Numbered from the stretch's first letter, positions 52,405-63,409 are shown. The stretch: 64,000 bases of DNA from Bacillota bacterium (GCA_023458915.1 JAEWWM010000050.1:3980-67979), one strand, 5' to 3'. The notes: generated by a model from the sequence alone, not told the origin. Numbers and translations are program-made.

Positions 52405-55221
52405 ATGCAAAACATAGTTATTAAAGGCGCAAAAGAGCACAATTTAAAAAATGTAAATTTAACCGTACCGCGAGATAAATTAGTTATATTTACAGGACTT
52501 TCCGGTTCGGGAAAATCTTCACTTGCATTCGATACTATATATGCAGAAGGTCAACGAAGATATATGGAATCACTTTCTGCATATGCAAGACAATTTCTTG
52601 GCCAGATGAACAAGCCTGATGTTGAAAGCATTGAAGGCCTTTCTCCTTCAATATCAATTGATCAAAAAACCACTTCTAGAAATCCGCGTTCTACAGTCGG
52701 GACAGTTACAGAAATATATGATTACCTTCGGCTTTTATATGCGCGCATAGGTGTACCACATTGTCCTATTTGTGGCAAAGAAATCACTCATCAAACAGTA
52801 GATCAAATAGTTGATAAAATAATGGAATTTGGCGATGGATGCAAAATTCAAATTCTTTCTCCAGTTGCACGAGGCAAAAAAGGTGAACACACTAAGGAAC
52901 TGGATCTAATTAGAAAAAACGGTTTTGTAAGAGCGCGCATTGATGGTGAAATTCGCGATTTATCAGAAAAAATTAAACTTTCAAAAACACAAAAACATAA
53001 TATTGAAGTTATAGTTGACAGAATAGTAATAAAAAATGATATAAAATCTCGAATTTCAGAGGCAGTTGAAACTGCGGTCGAACTTTCAAACGGTATGATT
53101 ATAGTAAATGTTGACTCGAAAGAAGATGTTGTTTTTTCAAAAAACTATGCTTGTCCTGACCATAATATTGCTATTTCGGAGCTTGCTCCTCGAATGTTTT
53201 CATTTAACAGCCCATTTGGAGCCTGCAAAAAATGCACGGGACTTGGAGTTTTTATGAAAGTAGACCCTAATTTAATAGTACCAGATAAAAACAAATCTAT
53301 AAATGAAGGTGGAATTAAAGGAAGCGGGTGGTCAATGGAAGGGAATTCTATCGCTAATATGTATTTTAGCGCCCTTTCAAGAAGGTATAGCTTTTCATTA
53401 GATATTCCCATTAAAGATCTGCCTGAAGAAATACTTAATGTAGTTCTTTATGGGACAAACGGCGAAACTCTGAATTTAGTTAGGGAAACTTCTTATGGAA
53501 GATCCACATACAAAAACACTTTTGAAGGAATTATTCCGAATCTTGAGCGTCGATTTCACGAAACGCAAAGCGCATGGATTAAACAAGAAATTGAATCTTT
53601 TATGGACGAGATACCGTGTGATGAATGTGGGGGAAAACGTTTATCCCATGTCGCTCTTAGCGTTACTGTTGGAAAAATTAATATATCAGACCTTTGCGAT
53701 AAATCAGTAAAACATATTTTAGAATTCATTAGTAATTTAAAACTTAAAAGTAAAGATTCTATAATAGCAGAACCTATATTAAAAGAAATTAAAGATCGAC
53801 TTATGTTTTTGAAAAACGTAGGTCTTGAATATTTAACACTTTCGCGCAATTCCGGCACTCTTTCAGGCGGTGAAAGTCAAAGAATAAGGCTTGCAACTCA
53901 AATTGGATCATCGCTAATGGGGGTACTTTACGTTCTTGATGAACCAAGCATTGGCCTTCATCAACGTGATAATGACAAGCTCCTTCATACACTTAAAAAT
54001 CTTCGTGACGCAGGAAATACTGTTATAGTTGTAGAGCATGACGAAGATACAATGTACGCCGCAGATTATATAATTGATGTTGGCCCGGGTTCAGGAATTA
54101 ATGGAGGAAATATTGTATGTGCGGGCACAGTTGAAGATATAAAAGCGTGTAAAAATTCCATAACAGGGCAATATTTGAGTGGTGAGAAAAATATACCAAT
54201 ACCGTCTACGCGCAGAAAAGGGAATGGCGAATTTTTGAAAGTTATTGGAGCTTCAGAAAATAATTTAAAAAACATTGACGTATCAATTCCACTTGGAACT
54301 ATAACAGGGGTCACAGGAGTTTCCGGGTCAGGGAAGTCAACTTTAGTCAACGAGATAATATATAAAAAATTATCTTCCATTCTTAACCGCGCTAAACAAG
54401 TAGCAGGCAAACACAAAGAAATTTTAGGAATCGAAAATCTTGATAAAGTTATTGATATAAGCCAGTCGCCAATTGGCAGAACGCCGCGCTCAAATCCCGC
54501 AACATACACAGGAGTATTTACCGATATTCGCGAACTTTTTGCTTCAACAAACGACGCAAAATCTAAGGGTTTTAGCAGCGGACGATTTTCATTTAACGTA
54601 AAAGGCGGAAGATGTGAGGCATGCCAAGGTGACGGTATTATTAAAATTGAGATGCATTTCCTCTCGGATATATTTGTCCCGTGCGAGGTGTGCAAGGGTA
54701 AAAGATATAGCCGAGAAACACTGGCAGTTAAATATAAAGGCAAAAATATAAGTGATGTTCTTGAAATGACGGTCGATGAAGCAGTAAATTTCTTTGAAAA
54801 CATACCAAAAATAAAAAGAAAACTTGATACTTTGTGCGAAGTAGGGCTTGGATATATAAAACTTGGTCAACCCGCAACTACTCTTTCAGGTGGAGAAGCT
54901 CAGAGGGTAAAACTTGCAACAGAACTTTCAAAAAAAGCTACAGGAAAAACTTTATATATCCTAGATGAACCTACCACCGGTCTTCATATAGCAGATGTTC
55001 ACAAATTGACGGAAGTACTCCAAAAATTAGTAAAATCAGGAAATACTATTTTAATTATTGAGCACAATTTAGACTTAATAAAAATTTGCGATTATTTAAT
55101 AGATTTAGGCCCGGAAGGCGGAGAAAATGGCGGCACAATTGTTGCACAGGGCACACCGGAAGAAGTAGCAAAAAATAAAAACTCTTATACAGGAATTTAT
55201 TTAAAAAAGTTGGGATTGTAA
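52405..55221 (+). CDS. uvrA: Excinuclease ABC subunit A
   Basis: A 938-residue damage-recognition ATPase with two ABC modules. Walker A sites [16 protein letters not shown] and [14 protein letters not shown], signatures [13 protein letters not shown] and [13 protein letters not shown], zinc-binding Cys sets ([22 protein letters not shown] with CEVCKGKR). The frame begins at GTG 52393, but AGAGGTGATGAATATA places the start at ATG 52405 ([16 protein letters not shown]). It follows uvrB by 18 bases. Confidence 0.97.
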   Translation: MQNIVIKGAKEHNLKNVNLTVPRDKLVIFTGLSGSGKSSLAFDTIYAEGQRRYMESLSAYARQFLGQMNKPDVESIEGLSPSISIDQKTTSRNPRSTVGTVTEIYDYLRLLYARIGVPHCPICGKEITHQTVDQIVDKIMEFGDGCKIQILSPVARGKKGEHTKELDLIRKNGFVRARIDGEIRDLSEKIKLSKTQKHNIEVIVDRIVIKNDIKSRISEAVETAVELSNGMIIVNVDSKEDVVFSKNYACPDHNIAISELAPRMFSFNSPFGACKKCTGLGVFMKVDPNLIVPDKNKSINEGGIKGSGWSMEGNSIANMYFSALSRRYSFSLDIPIKDLPEEILNVVLYGTNGETLNLVRETSYGRSTYKNTFEGIIPNLERRFHETQSAWIKQEIESFMDEIPCDECGGKRLSHVALSVTVGKINISDLCDKSVKHILEFISNLKLKSKDSIIAEPILKEIKDRLMFLKNVGLEYLTLSRNSGTLSGGESQRIRLATQIGSSLMGVLYVLDEPSIGLHQRDNDKLLHTLKNLRDAGNTVIVVEHDEDTMYAADYIIDVGPGSGINGGNIVCAGTVEDIKACKNSITGQYLSGEKNIPIPSTRRKGNGEFLKVIGASENNLKNIDVSIPLGTITGVTGVSGSGKSTLVNEIIYKKLSSILNRAKQVAGKHKEILGIENLDKVIDISQSPIGRTPRSNPATYTGVFTDIRELFASTNDAKSKGFSSGRFSFNVKGGRCEACQGDGIIKIEMHFLSDIFVPCEVCKGKRYSRETLAVKYKGKNISDVLEMTVDEAVNFFENIPKIKRKLDTLCEVGLGYIKLGQPATTLSGGEAQRVKLATELSKKATGKTLYILDEPTTGLHIADVHKLTEVLQKLVKSGNTILIIEHNLDLIKICDYLIDLGPEGGENGGTIVAQGTPEEVAKNKNSYTGIYLKKLGL

Positions 55222-55331
55222 CTTTAGTGGTATTTTACGTTTCTTTTTATGAATTTTTATTGACTTTTAATAAATTTATTGATATTATATGCCCATAAAT
55301 AGAATTTGCGACCAAAAAGGAGGCCTTTTCA

Positions 55332-56186
55332 ATGACAAGAACTGAACTAAAATTAAAGGCGAGAACACAAATCAGCGGTAATATTCTGATTTTAATTCTG
55401 TGCCACTTTGGAGTTTATGTTATTTCGCACCTAAGCTCTATTGCAGAAATGTTAGCGAGAACATTTTATTATCCTAGAACGTCATCATTTTGGTTTCAAA
55501 ATGGCGTTCATCCTGGCGTAAAATATATGCTATCCGGTTATAGAGAACTCGTCAAATATGGCTGCGCCAGTTGGCCTAACAACAGGTATTTTATGCGTGA
55601 AATCAATCGATTTTTAGCTGAACCCTATTATCCTGCTGGTATTATTACTCTAATTTCTTTATTGTCAATAATCTCATTTTTAATTTTTCCGGCATTTAAA
55701 TTAGGACTCAGCAGAATTTATTTAAATCTTTCAAAAGATGAAGCACCTTCTCTCGATAAATTTTTGAGCGGAGTGAACTCCTTTGGAAAATCATTATGGC
55801 TTCAAATTATTATAGGTTTTTTCACGTTTCTGTGGACTCTTCTCCTGATTGTTCCGGGAATAATTAAATATATATCTTATTCAATGTCTTATTATATTTT
55901 GGCAGAAAATCCTGAAATTACGGCTCTTGAAGCATTAAATAAAAGCAAACGCTTAATGGATGGCCACAAAATGGATTATTTTATCTTGATGCTTTCCTTC
56001 TTCTGGTGGTATTTGTTAGCAGCCCTGACGTTCGGAATAGCTTATATTTACGTGTCCCCGTATGTAAGTGCGGCGCAAGCCAATTTTTACCTGGATATTA
56101 AACCGAAAGAAGACGATTCTGTTTACACAGCGCCTGAAATTAGTGAGGAATTAGAAGAAAATTACGAAAATGGCATCGAAGAATAA
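55332..56186 (+). CDS. DUF975 family membrane protein
   Basis: A 284-residue membrane protein of the DUF975 family (function unknown). It starts with the family's short soluble helix (TRTELKLKARTQISGN) and has about five membrane segments. The conserved YSMSYYILAENPEITALEAL and SKRLMDGHKMDYFIL segments are typical. An acidic tail (EISEELEENYENGIEE) closes it. AAAAGGAGGCCTTTTCA precedes the ATG. Confidence 0.85.
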   Translation: MTRTELKLKARTQISGNILILILCHFGVYVISHLSSIAEMLARTFYYPRTSSFWFQNGVHPGVKYMLSGYRELVKYGCASWPNNRYFMREINRFLAEPYYPAGIITLISLLSIISFLIFPAFKLGLSRIYLNLSKDEAPSLDKFLSGVNSFGKSLWLQIIIGFFTFLWTLLLIVPGIIKYISYSMSYYILAENPEITALEALNKSKRLMDGHKMDYFILMLSFFWWYLLAALTFGIAYIYVSPYVSAAQANFYLDIKPKEDDSVYTAPEISEELEENYENGIEE

Positions 56187-56219
56187 AAAATAAGTAATAT
56201 TTATTAAGTAACTATTTTA

Positions 56220-56254
56220 GTTTCTCCTCTCACTGCAGAAGCGGGAGGAGAAAC
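56220..56254. repeat. Intergenic hairpin after the DUF975 gene
   Basis: GTTTCTCCTC (56220-56229) and GAGGAGAAAC (56245-56254) are perfect 10-base arms. Same style as the hairpins at 3603, 22120, 44206, 48261 and 63410. Confidence 0.7.
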
Positions 56255-56396
56255 GTTTAATGTAAGCATCTTTAAAAAGCAAGTAGTGAAAATTATGAAC
56301 AAAAATTTTTCAGAAGCTGATATAACTAAAAAATTAAATGGCTTGGTTTAAAATTCAATAAAGATAATGCTTCCTATATTTCTACAGGTGGTAAAG

Positions 56397-56427
56397 AGAG
56401 CCCTTCATCACAATTGATGAGGGAGCT
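56397..56427 (-). terminator. Terminator-like hairpin after the glycosyltransferase
   Basis: CCCTTCATCA and TGATGAGGG form a stem just after the minus-strand glycosyltransferase stop; on that strand CTCTCTTT follows. Confidence 0.5.
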
Positions 56428-56445
56428 GCTTACTTTAAGTTAAGT

Positions 56446-57642
56446 TTATTTAGCCAGAGCTTTTTTCACATTATTTAGCGAGGTTTCATATATTTTCTTT
56501 GCTAAAGCAGTTACATTTGCGGACATTTTTGAATAACTCTTCGAGCTTGTATTTATAGCTTCCGTCATAGCCTTAGTGAGGCTTTTATCTTCGCCGTATA
56601 TAAAAGCAGTTTCGGAGTTGAATTTATAAAAGTCCGCAAAATCTTCAGATATTATAACAGGTTTTGAAAATCCATACGCAAGCTGTGCGGATCCTGTGAC
56701 TCTACGAGTTTTAAATATATTGTCATCATTATTTTCAGCTTCTAAAGGGATAATAATATAATCAGAATTTTGGGCTTCCTTATACATCTCTGTATAAGGG
56801 ATATGTTGTTTAAAAATGAAATTATTTGAAAGTTCTTTTGGAATTCTTTCTTTTGAAAAAATGTCTGACCTTCCAACCACCACAACTTCAAAATCCAGAC
56901 CACTATTTTTTAATTTTTTTGCTGATTCAACCAGCTTGCCATAACTTCTTCCTGCTGTTGATGTAATGAAAAAGCGTGTTTTTTTATTTTTTATGTGAAC
57001 TGGGAATTCACTAAAATAGTGGGGATTTACATACAGTCCTTTGCTAAAATCTCCTAAAACAAATACATAGTAATCCTCAATTCCCATATCATGTATAAAT
57101 TCTGTGTCGTGTGTTACAAATAGCGATTTTGGATTACTGAAAAACCCGAGTTTTTCTATTAATTCTTTTTCCCTGTGGTAAGATTCAGTGCTTTCCAAAA
57201 GAGCAGCGTCATATTTTGAAAATTTACCTGATATTTCAGAGCTTAAATATGATACTTGATCTATGTTATTAAATGTGAATATCCTAAGCTTGTCCTTTGG
57301 TTCAAAAAGTTCTAAAGCATTTTCGCAGCCTGACTTAATTAGTACGTCAACGTTATATCCGAGGTCTGTGAAGTATTTGGCATATCCAGGCATACATTCG
57401 TGGTGATGCGCATTAAACTCAAATATAATTACTGATTTTGGTTTTATGTCAGCCGAAAGAAATTTTTCAAGTGCTTTAGGCGCTTCTTTGCGGTTTTTAT
57501 AATCGTCATAAATTTTCACGATTTTGTTTTTATAGTATAAAGAGGTCCATACTATTTCATGCCGGTAAATACAACTTTCAACCAGCAACAATGCTGTTAG
57601 AATTGAGATTATAACCCATAATCCTTTTTTTGAAATAGCCAT
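56446..57642 (-). CDS. Membrane-anchored GT-B glycosyltransferase-like protein
   Basis: A 398-residue protein with an N-terminal membrane anchor (GLWVIISILTALLLVESCIY, about 7-26). The rest resembles a GT-B fold glycosyltransferase: an N-terminal Rossmann part (IIFEFNAHHHECMPGYAKYF) and a C-terminal part (FEVVVVGRSDIF, YTEMYKEAQNSDYIIIPLE, GFSKPVIISEDFADFY), the latter typical of the nucleotide-sugar site of group 1 enzymes, though the canonical E-x7-E is not clear. It may act on a surface polymer. It lies just downstream of murD. AAAGGAGAAGG precedes the ATG. Confidence 0.6.
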   Translation of the reverse strand: MAISKKGLWVIISILTALLLVESCIYRHEIVWTSLYYKNKIVKIYDDYKNRKEAPKALEKFLSADIKPKSVIIFEFNAHHHECMPGYAKYFTDLGYNVDVLIKSGCENALELFEPKDKLRIFTFNNIDQVSYLSSEISGKFSKYDAALLESTESYHREKELIEKLGFFSNPKSLFVTHDTEFIHDMGIEDYYVFVLGDFSKGLYVNPHYFSEFPVHIKNKKTRFFITSTAGRSYGKLVESAKKLKNSGLDFEVVVVGRSDIFSKERIPKELSNNFIFKQHIPYTEMYKEAQNSDYIIIPLEAENNDDNIFKTRRVTGSAQLAYGFSKPVIISEDFADFYKFNSETAFIYGEDKSLTKAMTEAINTSSKSYSKMSANVTALAKKIYETSLNNVKKALAK

Positions 57643-57686
57643 AAATTTTCCTTCTCCTTTGTTTTTTACATCTTTTTGAAAAATAT

Positions 57687-59087
57687 TTATTTTAAGTTAT
57701 TTACAAGAGTTTTAAATTGATTTCCGCGCTCTTCAAAATCTTTGTAAAGGTCAAAACTTGCGCATGCAGGAGAGAGTACAACGATATCGCCGGTTTTAGA
57801 ATGTTGTGAAGCTTTGTTCACAGCATCTTTCATAGAACTTACTTTTATTATGGTAAGTTTTTCTTTATTATAATATTTTAATTTTATTATTTCGTTTTCT
57901 ATTTTGCCTGCGGTTGCACCCATTAAAATTAAAATAGACACTTTTTTAATAATTTCTTTGGCAAGACTATCAAAAGGTATTTTTTTGTCGTACCCACCGG
58001 CAATTAAAATTATTTTTTGCCCAAACAGAGAAAGCGTACCATTTATTGTGCGGTTGGGGCTTGAGGCAATAGAATCATTATAATAAGATACGCCATTAAA
58101 ATCTTTTACAAATTCTATCCTGTGAGGAACGCCGGCAAATGAATTTGCTACGGTTTTTATGCTTTTTATACTAACTAAATCATGAATGCACGCTATGGCT
58201 GCAAGGTAATTTTCAAGGTTATGTTTTCCTGGGAGTTTTATCTCGGAAGTGTTTATGATTTTTTGGTTTTCCCTATTTGATGAAAAAATTATATCTTTAT
58301 TTTCGTCTACCCATATGCCATTTTCAAGTTTTTCTTTCCTGCTGAAAAATATTAGTTTCCCACGAACATCATCATTCATTTTTTGAGTTTCAATATTATC
58401 AAAATTTAAAGTGGCTTTTGAAAAAGCATTTTGGTGAAAAATAATTTGTTTTTTAGCGTCTGTATATTCATCCATATCTTTGTGAACATCAAGGTGGTTT
58501 GGCGAAATATTTGTTATAACTGCCATATCAGGGCTTTTTCGCATGGAAATCAGCTGAAAACTTGAAAGCTCTACAACAGCGATATCTTCTTTTTTTATGC
58601 TTTTTATCTTGGGTAAAAGCGGATTTCCGATATTTCCGCCCAAATGAACTTTAAATCCTTCATTTTTTAATATTTCAGAAATAATAGTTGTAACTGTGGT
58701 TTTACCGTCGCTCCCTGTAATTCCAATAATGCGGCATGGGCATAAATCAAAAAATATTTCCATTTCAGATGTAATTATTGCGCCTTTTCCCCTAGCGTTT
58801 GTTATTTTATTTAACAAAAAATTCACGCCTGGGGATCTTACAATAATATCTAAATTTTCATTCCAGACAGTTTCATCAGCTAGCCGAAAGTCAATGTAAG
58901 AATTATTTTTAAAATTATTTATAAGCTGCTTATCAAAATTTTTTTCTTCCTGCGAGTCATAGACTATAACCTTTATTTTTTCATCTGTTAGTATATTAAT
59001 AAATGGGATGTTGCTTCGCCCAAGCCCGCAAAACATTATTTTTTTATTTTTAAATTTTTGAATAAAGTCGGTGTATTTTTCCTGCAT
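57687..59087 (-). CDS. murD: UDP-N-acetylmuramoylalanine-D-glutamate ligase
   Basis: A 466-residue Mur ligase adding D-glutamate to UDP-MurNAc-L-Ala. ATP loop GITGSDGKTTVTTI (about 120-133), ELSSFQL, ISPNHLDVHKDMDEY, the HNLENYLAA motif and the C-terminal NDSIASSPNRT and LSPACASFDLYKDFEERG are all present. AATCGAGGAGAAACT precedes the ATG. It stands outside any dcw cluster. Confidence 0.95.
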   Translation of the reverse strand: MQEKYTDFIQKFKNKKIMFCGLGRSNIPFINILTDEKIKVIVYDSQEEKNFDKQLINNFKNNSYIDFRLADETVWNENLDIIVRSPGVNFLLNKITNARGKGAIITSEMEIFFDLCPCRIIGITGSDGKTTVTTIISEILKNEGFKVHLGGNIGNPLLPKIKSIKKEDIAVVELSSFQLISMRKSPDMAVITNISPNHLDVHKDMDEYTDAKKQIIFHQNAFSKATLNFDNIETQKMNDDVRGKLIFFSRKEKLENGIWVDENKDIIFSSNRENQKIINTSEIKLPGKHNLENYLAAIACIHDLVSIKSIKTVANSFAGVPHRIEFVKDFNGVSYYNDSIASSPNRTINGTLSLFGQKIILIAGGYDKKIPFDSLAKEIIKKVSILILMGATAGKIENEIIKLKYYNKEKLTIIKVSSMKDAVNKASQHSKTGDIVVLSPACASFDLYKDFEERGNQFKTLVNNLK

Positions 59088-59287
59088 AGTTTCTCCTCGA
59101 TTTTTAGATATGTTAAAAAACCGAATGCTATTTTACATTTTAATAAAAAATTTGTCTACTAACAGAAATAATTTCACTCACTGCACTGCAAAAACATTCT
59201 TCACGCTTAAATTTTGTGAAGACTTTAATATTAATTGTATATATAAATTGCAGTAACCCCCCACCGGTTAAACCAGTAGGGGATTTA

Positions 59288-60019
59288 TTATGATGTTGCC
59301 GTTGTTATAAATTGAGTTTGTACATAGCCCAGATTATTATTATGGTAAATTATGTACCAGTCTTCCCACTGTCCTACTATTTTAACCTTTGTATTGGCTT
59401 TTAAACTTTCAACGATCTCTGAATTCAAATTCGGGCGCTTAAAAGTGCTTGTATCTTGATTCGTAACCCCAAATTCGTGTTTTTTGCACGGCGTAAATGG
59501 GCGTCCGAAATATTCCATAATAGACATTACTACGCCTCTTGCTATTTCTTCTGTATTTTCACGAAGCCAAGCAACGTTTTCCGGGTTTTCAGCGTAACAC
59601 GTCCCGATTGTAATGGATGGAAAAATGTTTTCGGCGGATACATTAGGGAATTCCAGTGGCATAAGTTTAATGCGAAAAGGATCGGGGTATATGTTCTCCA
59701 TATTTTTGCTGATAGTGGTTGCCAGTCTTTTTGACATTGGGTTACCCGGGGTGAAATATATAATCATTCCCTCAGTTTCGCAAGAGATAGGACCTGACAT
59801 TGGATTTATTGCTAAGTTTATTTCAACTGCATCGGTTACGTCAAAGGGTTGAGGGCTTGTTGACTGCCGCCTGTTTATATCTACAAAATTCACGCCGTTT
59901 GAATGAAGGCAGTCCGCCATTTCACTTATTATAAGATTTAAATAATAGTTCATATCCTCACTATGAGGCAAATTCATATCTGTTGGCGGATTTGTTTTAA
60001 AGTAAACTGTTGGCATCAT
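59288..60019 (-). CDS. Amidase_3-like protein lacking metal ligands, with SH3 domain
   Basis: A 243-residue protein. The first 170 residues follow the plan of N-acetylmuramoyl-L-alanine amidase (YYLNLIISEMADCLHSNG; NPENVAWLRENTEEIARGVV; MEYFGRPF). The usual zinc ligands are not found where expected: the LHxN motif reads LAINP, and the catalytic Glu region reads ITIGTCYAENPE. The C-terminus is a bacterial SH3 domain (VKIVGQWEDWYIIYHNNNLG). No signal peptide. It may be an inactive wall-binding or regulatory homologue. GGAGTGAT precedes the ATG. Confidence 0.65.
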   Translation of the reverse strand: MMPTVYFKTNPPTDMNLPHSEDMNYYLNLIISEMADCLHSNGVNFVDINRRQSTSPQPFDVTDAVEINLAINPMSGPISCETEGMIIYFTPGNPMSKRLATTISKNMENIYPDPFRIKLMPLEFPNVSAENIFPSITIGTCYAENPENVAWLRENTEEIARGVVMSIMEYFGRPFTPCKKHEFGVTNQDTSTFKRPNLNSEIVESLKANTKVKIVGQWEDWYIIYHNNNLGYVQTQFITTATS

Positions 60020-60141
60020 ATCACTCCATAAAATCAGATTTATTTATAAATTAGCAGTAGTAATTTTAAGGTGGGTTTTACATTTTCCTTTTATATAAAT
60101 TCAGCTATCGCTTGTAAATTTATATGATATTTTAGAGCATA

Positions 60142-61032
60142 TTATTTCCGAAATTTTTCAAAAAAGATTGCAGATGGTACTCCTGGTGGGCGCAAAAACC
60201 TGCAAAGCCCGTAAAGACATTCGGAATCTTTTTTTATCAAATTAACTTTGCTTTCACAGTTAAATGTTGCTTTGAATCCGAGTGATTTCACGATTTTTTC
60301 AGTGGATTCACTGTAAGCGCCAAAAGGATAAAAAAATGCCGTTGGCTCCGTATTTACTTTTTCTTTGATAGTTTTTTGAGCCGTTAAAAGGTCTTTTGTG
60401 AGTTTTTCTTTATAATGATCTTCAGCCTCTCCGCTCATTTTAGTGCACCCGATTCGTGGTTTTTTGTCACTATGCATATCGTAAGTGTGATTTTGAATTT
60501 CTACAAGCTTCGAATTTGCCATTTCAAGAATTTGGTTCCAGTCAGCATAAGCATATGAAGGATTTTTATCTGCTACCTCCGTAAATTTGTCGATTTTTTT
60601 ACTGATTGGTGAAAAAATAAATTTTGCTTCGTATTTTTTGGCGAGCGGGAAAGCATAAAGATAGTTATTATAAGCCCCATCGTCAAAAGTCAAAATGATT
60701 GGTTTTTTCGGAAGCTCTTTTTTGTTTTCAGTGTAATCAATTAGATCTTTTACTAAAATTGTTGTATATCCGTTTGCTTTTATGTATCTTAGGTCTTCTT
60801 CAAAAGTGTCAACTGATATTATAAATCTATTTTTAACTCCTGGGTTTTTAAGAATTAAATGATACATTACAATCGGCAGTTTAATATCTTCAGGTGAATT
60901 TTCAGGTTTATTTGTTTTGTGGGAATAAAAGGGTATGCAAAAAAGCGGCAAAACGGCAAGCGAGAGAATAGCTAAAAGAATAATAGTTTTGCTCTTTATC
61001 TTTAATTTATTTATATAAAAATTTATATGCAT
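60142..61032 (-). CDS. Polysaccharide deacetylase
   Basis: A 296-residue NodB-type deacetylase with an N-terminal membrane anchor (IILLAILSLAVLPLFCIPF). Motifs: VMYH, TFDDG (motif 1, catalytic Asp pair), NHTYDMH (motif 2, H-x3-H with DMH), and FFYPFGAYS (motif 3). It removes N-acetyl groups from peptidoglycan or another polysaccharide outside the membrane. Single gene. Confidence 0.88.
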   Translation of the reverse strand: MHINFYINKLKIKSKTIILLAILSLAVLPLFCIPFYSHKTNKPENSPEDIKLPIVMYHLILKNPGVKNRFIISVDTFEEDLRYIKANGYTTILVKDLIDYTENKKELPKKPIILTFDDGAYNNYLYAFPLAKKYEAKFIFSPISKKIDKFTEVADKNPSYAYADWNQILEMANSKLVEIQNHTYDMHSDKKPRIGCTKMSGEAEDHYKEKLTKDLLTAQKTIKEKVNTEPTAFFYPFGAYSESTEKIVKSLGFKATFNCESKVNLIKKDSECLYGLCRFLRPPGVPSAIFFEKFRK

Positions 61033-61208
61033 TAGCCCTCAGCCCTCAATTTGTTTGATTTTTTGGACTACTCTTAAAATATATGATTTTGTGGAGCTAT
61101 TATTACGTTCTAAAAATTCTTGACACAAAAATAAAATTATTGTAAACTCATTATAGTCTGTAAAGTGAAAAGCTTGACGGCTTATAATTTTTCAGGAAGT
61201 AAGCGCCT

Positions 61209-61550
61209 ATGAACAAAGATGTTAAAATTCCGATTCTTTTGGATTTATATGGCAAAGTGCTGTCAAAAGCTCAGCATGAAGACCTTGATTCATATTATAA
61301 TCATGATTTATCGTTATCTGAAATTGCAGATAACGTTAGCAAAAGCCGGCAGGGGGTCTTTGATTCTATCAAGCGTGCAGAGCTCATCCTCACCAAAATG
61401 GAAAGTAAACTTGGATTTTTAAGAAAAATTGATAAAATGAAAAGCGATTTTAAATCCATTGAAAAAATTATAGAAAATATTCAAAACAAAGCGAACAAAA
61501 ATTCTGATTTAGAGAGTATTTTAAAAATAACCGCAAAATATAGCGAGTAA
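61209..61550 (+). CDS. ylxM: YlxM-like DNA-binding regulator of the SRP operon
   Basis: A 113-residue UPF0122 protein with a sigma-70-region-4-like helix-turn-helix (YNHDLSLSEIADNVSKSRQG, VFDSIKRAE) and a helical tail. In Firmicutes it sits directly before ffh and is thought to affect SRP. AGGAAGTAAGCGCCT precedes the ATG. Confidence 0.88.
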   Translation: MNKDVKIPILLDLYGKVLSKAQHEDLDSYYNHDLSLSEIADNVSKSRQGVFDSIKRAELILTKMESKLGFLRKIDKMKSDFKSIEKIIENIQNKANKNSDLESILKITAKYSE

Positions 61551-61580
61551 ATTACATAAGAGGGAAAGTTTGGTGATATC

Positions 61581-62912
61581 TTGGCATTTGAAAGCCTTTC
61601 GGAGAAAATTTCAGCAGCATTCAAAAAGCTTAAATCAAAAGGCAAACTAACTGAAAGCGACGTTAAAAATTCCATGCGTGAAGTGCGTCTTGCACTTTTG
61701 GAGGCAGACGTTAACTACAAAGTTGCCAAAGAATTTACCGACAAAGTGGTTGAACGGGCGATAGGTTCGGAAGTAATGGAGAGTTTAACTCCTGCTCAGA
61801 TGGTTATAAAGATTGTCAATGAAGAGCTTACAAATATAATGGGCGAGGGGAAAAATGCTCTTAATATTTCTTCTAATCCCCCAACGATTATAATGCTGTG
61901 TGGACTTCAAGGTTCAGGCAAAACCACGCACGCGGCAAAGCTTGCACTTACATTAAAAAAACAAGGTAGGCGTCCGATTTTAGTTGCGTGTGACGTTTAT
62001 CGACCGGCGGCTATAAAACAGCTTGAAATTTTAGGTTCACAAATCGGAGTGCACGTTTTTGAAATGGGGAATGAGTCTCCTGTCAAGATTTCAAATGAGG
62101 CCTTATTATATTCGAAAGATCATGGCTACGATGTTGTAATTATTGATACTGCAGGACGGCTTCACATTGATGAAATTTTAATGAATGAACTTAAAGAACT
62201 AAAATCAGCTTTGAATCCGCAAGAAATTTTGCTTGTAGTCGATGCAATGACAGGTCAAGATGCTGTAAACGTTGCAAAGTTATTTAACGATTCGCTTGAT
62301 ATTACGGGCATTATTTTAACGAAGATGGATGGCGATGCGCGCGGCGGCGCGGCGCTTTCGGTGAAGTCTATAACAGGCAAATCGATTAAATTTATTGGCA
62401 CGGGCGAAAAGCCCGAAAATTTGGAAGAATTTCACCCAGACAGGATGGCATCGCGAATTTTAGGTATGGGCGATATGTTAACTCTAATCGAGGATGCTGC
62501 AGCGAATTTTGATAAAAATGAAGCCGAGAGAATGGCGCAAAAGATCGAAAAAAGTAATTTTGATTTGGACGATCTTAAAGATCAAATGATGCAAATTAAA
62601 AAAATGGGGCCACTAAAATCAGTGCTTACCAAGCTTCCGGGTATGGATAAGCAATTAAAAGATGTTGATATAGACGATAAAATGATGGACAGAACTTACT
62701 CAATAATTTTATCTATGACCCCTAAAGAAAAGAGAAAACCAAGCATTATAAACCCCTCTCGAAAAAAGCGGATTGCAGCTGGCAGCGGTGTTAAAGTTGA
62801 AGATGTAAACCGCCTTTTAAAGCAATTTGAAGAAATGCAAAAAATGATGAAAAAATTTGGTGGTAAATCTAAAAAAGGAAAGCGTAGATTTGGATTCCCT
62901 GGATTCTTTTAA
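61581..62912 (+). CDS. ffh: Signal recognition particle protein Ffh
   Basis: A 443-residue GTPase that, with 4.5S RNA, targets membrane proteins. N domain (1-85), G domain with GLQGSGKTTHAAKL (about 107-120), DVYRPAA, DTAGR, TKMDGDARGGAALS, and a Met-rich M domain (LKDQMMQIKKMGPLKSVLTKLPGM, ending EEMQKMMKKFGGKSKKGKRRF) that binds RNA and signal peptides. The start is TTG after GGTGATATC. Confidence 0.97.
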   Translation: MAFESLSEKISAAFKKLKSKGKLTESDVKNSMREVRLALLEADVNYKVAKEFTDKVVERAIGSEVMESLTPAQMVIKIVNEELTNIMGEGKNALNISSNPPTIIMLCGLQGSGKTTHAAKLALTLKKQGRRPILVACDVYRPAAIKQLEILGSQIGVHVFEMGNESPVKISNEALLYSKDHGYDVVIIDTAGRLHIDEILMNELKELKSALNPQEILLVVDAMTGQDAVNVAKLFNDSLDITGIILTKMDGDARGGAALSVKSITGKSIKFIGTGEKPENLEEFHPDRMASRILGMGDMLTLIEDAAANFDKNEAERMAQKIEKSNFDLDDLKDQMMQIKKMGPLKSVLTKLPGMDKQLKDVDIDDKMMDRTYSIILSMTPKEKRKPSIINPSRKKRIAAGSGVKVEDVNRLLKQFEEMQKMMKKFGGKSKKGKRRFGFPGFF

Positions 62913-63074
62913 TTAGTTTATATTTTTTAAAAGAGTGTTGCTTAAGTAATTATTTTTTGGCTTCCCTTCCCATTATATAGCGGAAAATAAAGCGTCCAAA
63001 ACATTATGAAGTAAACACATCTTATTTTAAATATATAAAATAAAATTTTAATTTTTAAATGGAGGAAAATAACA

Positions 63075-63395
63075 ATGGCAGTAAAAATAAGACTTCGCAG
63101 AATGGGAGCTCACAAAAAACCTTTTTACAGAATAGTGGTTGCGGATTCGCGTTCACCGCGCGATGGAAGGTGCATTGAAGAAATCGGGTACTTTAATCCT
63201 ATGGTAGAGCCTTCAGACATAAAGCTCGACATGGAGAAGGTAGAAAAATGGATTAAAAACGGTGCTCAACCGACTGACAGGGTGAGAAGCATTATAAAAA
63301 TTGTAAGTAATAATGTAGACGTAGAAAAAGGCACCGAAAAGCCAAAGGTGAAAAGCAGGAAAGTAAAAGCCGAGGCAGAGGTATCGGAAGTTTAA
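63075..63395 (+). CDS. rpsP: 30S ribosomal protein S16
   Basis: A 106-residue ribosomal protein. The family start [20 protein letters not shown], then GYFNPM and [15 protein letters not shown] are diagnostic. The C-terminus carries a Lys/Glu-rich extension of about 20 residues beyond the core. TGGAGGAAAATAACA precedes the ATG. Confidence 0.97.
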   Translation: MAVKIRLRRMGAHKKPFYRIVVADSRSPRDGRCIEEIGYFNPMVEPSDIKLDMEKVEKWIKNGAQPTDRVRSIIKIVSNNVDVEKGTEKPKVKSRKVKAEAEVSEV

Positions 63396-63409
63396 TGGTA
63401 GATTTTTGT

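Noticed and set aside
56298..56351. 18-codon frame (MNKNFSEADITKKLNGLV)
   Set aside because: Too short, no convincing ribosome binding site, and lies in a hairpin-bearing intergenic region; nothing supports it as a gene or precursor peptide.
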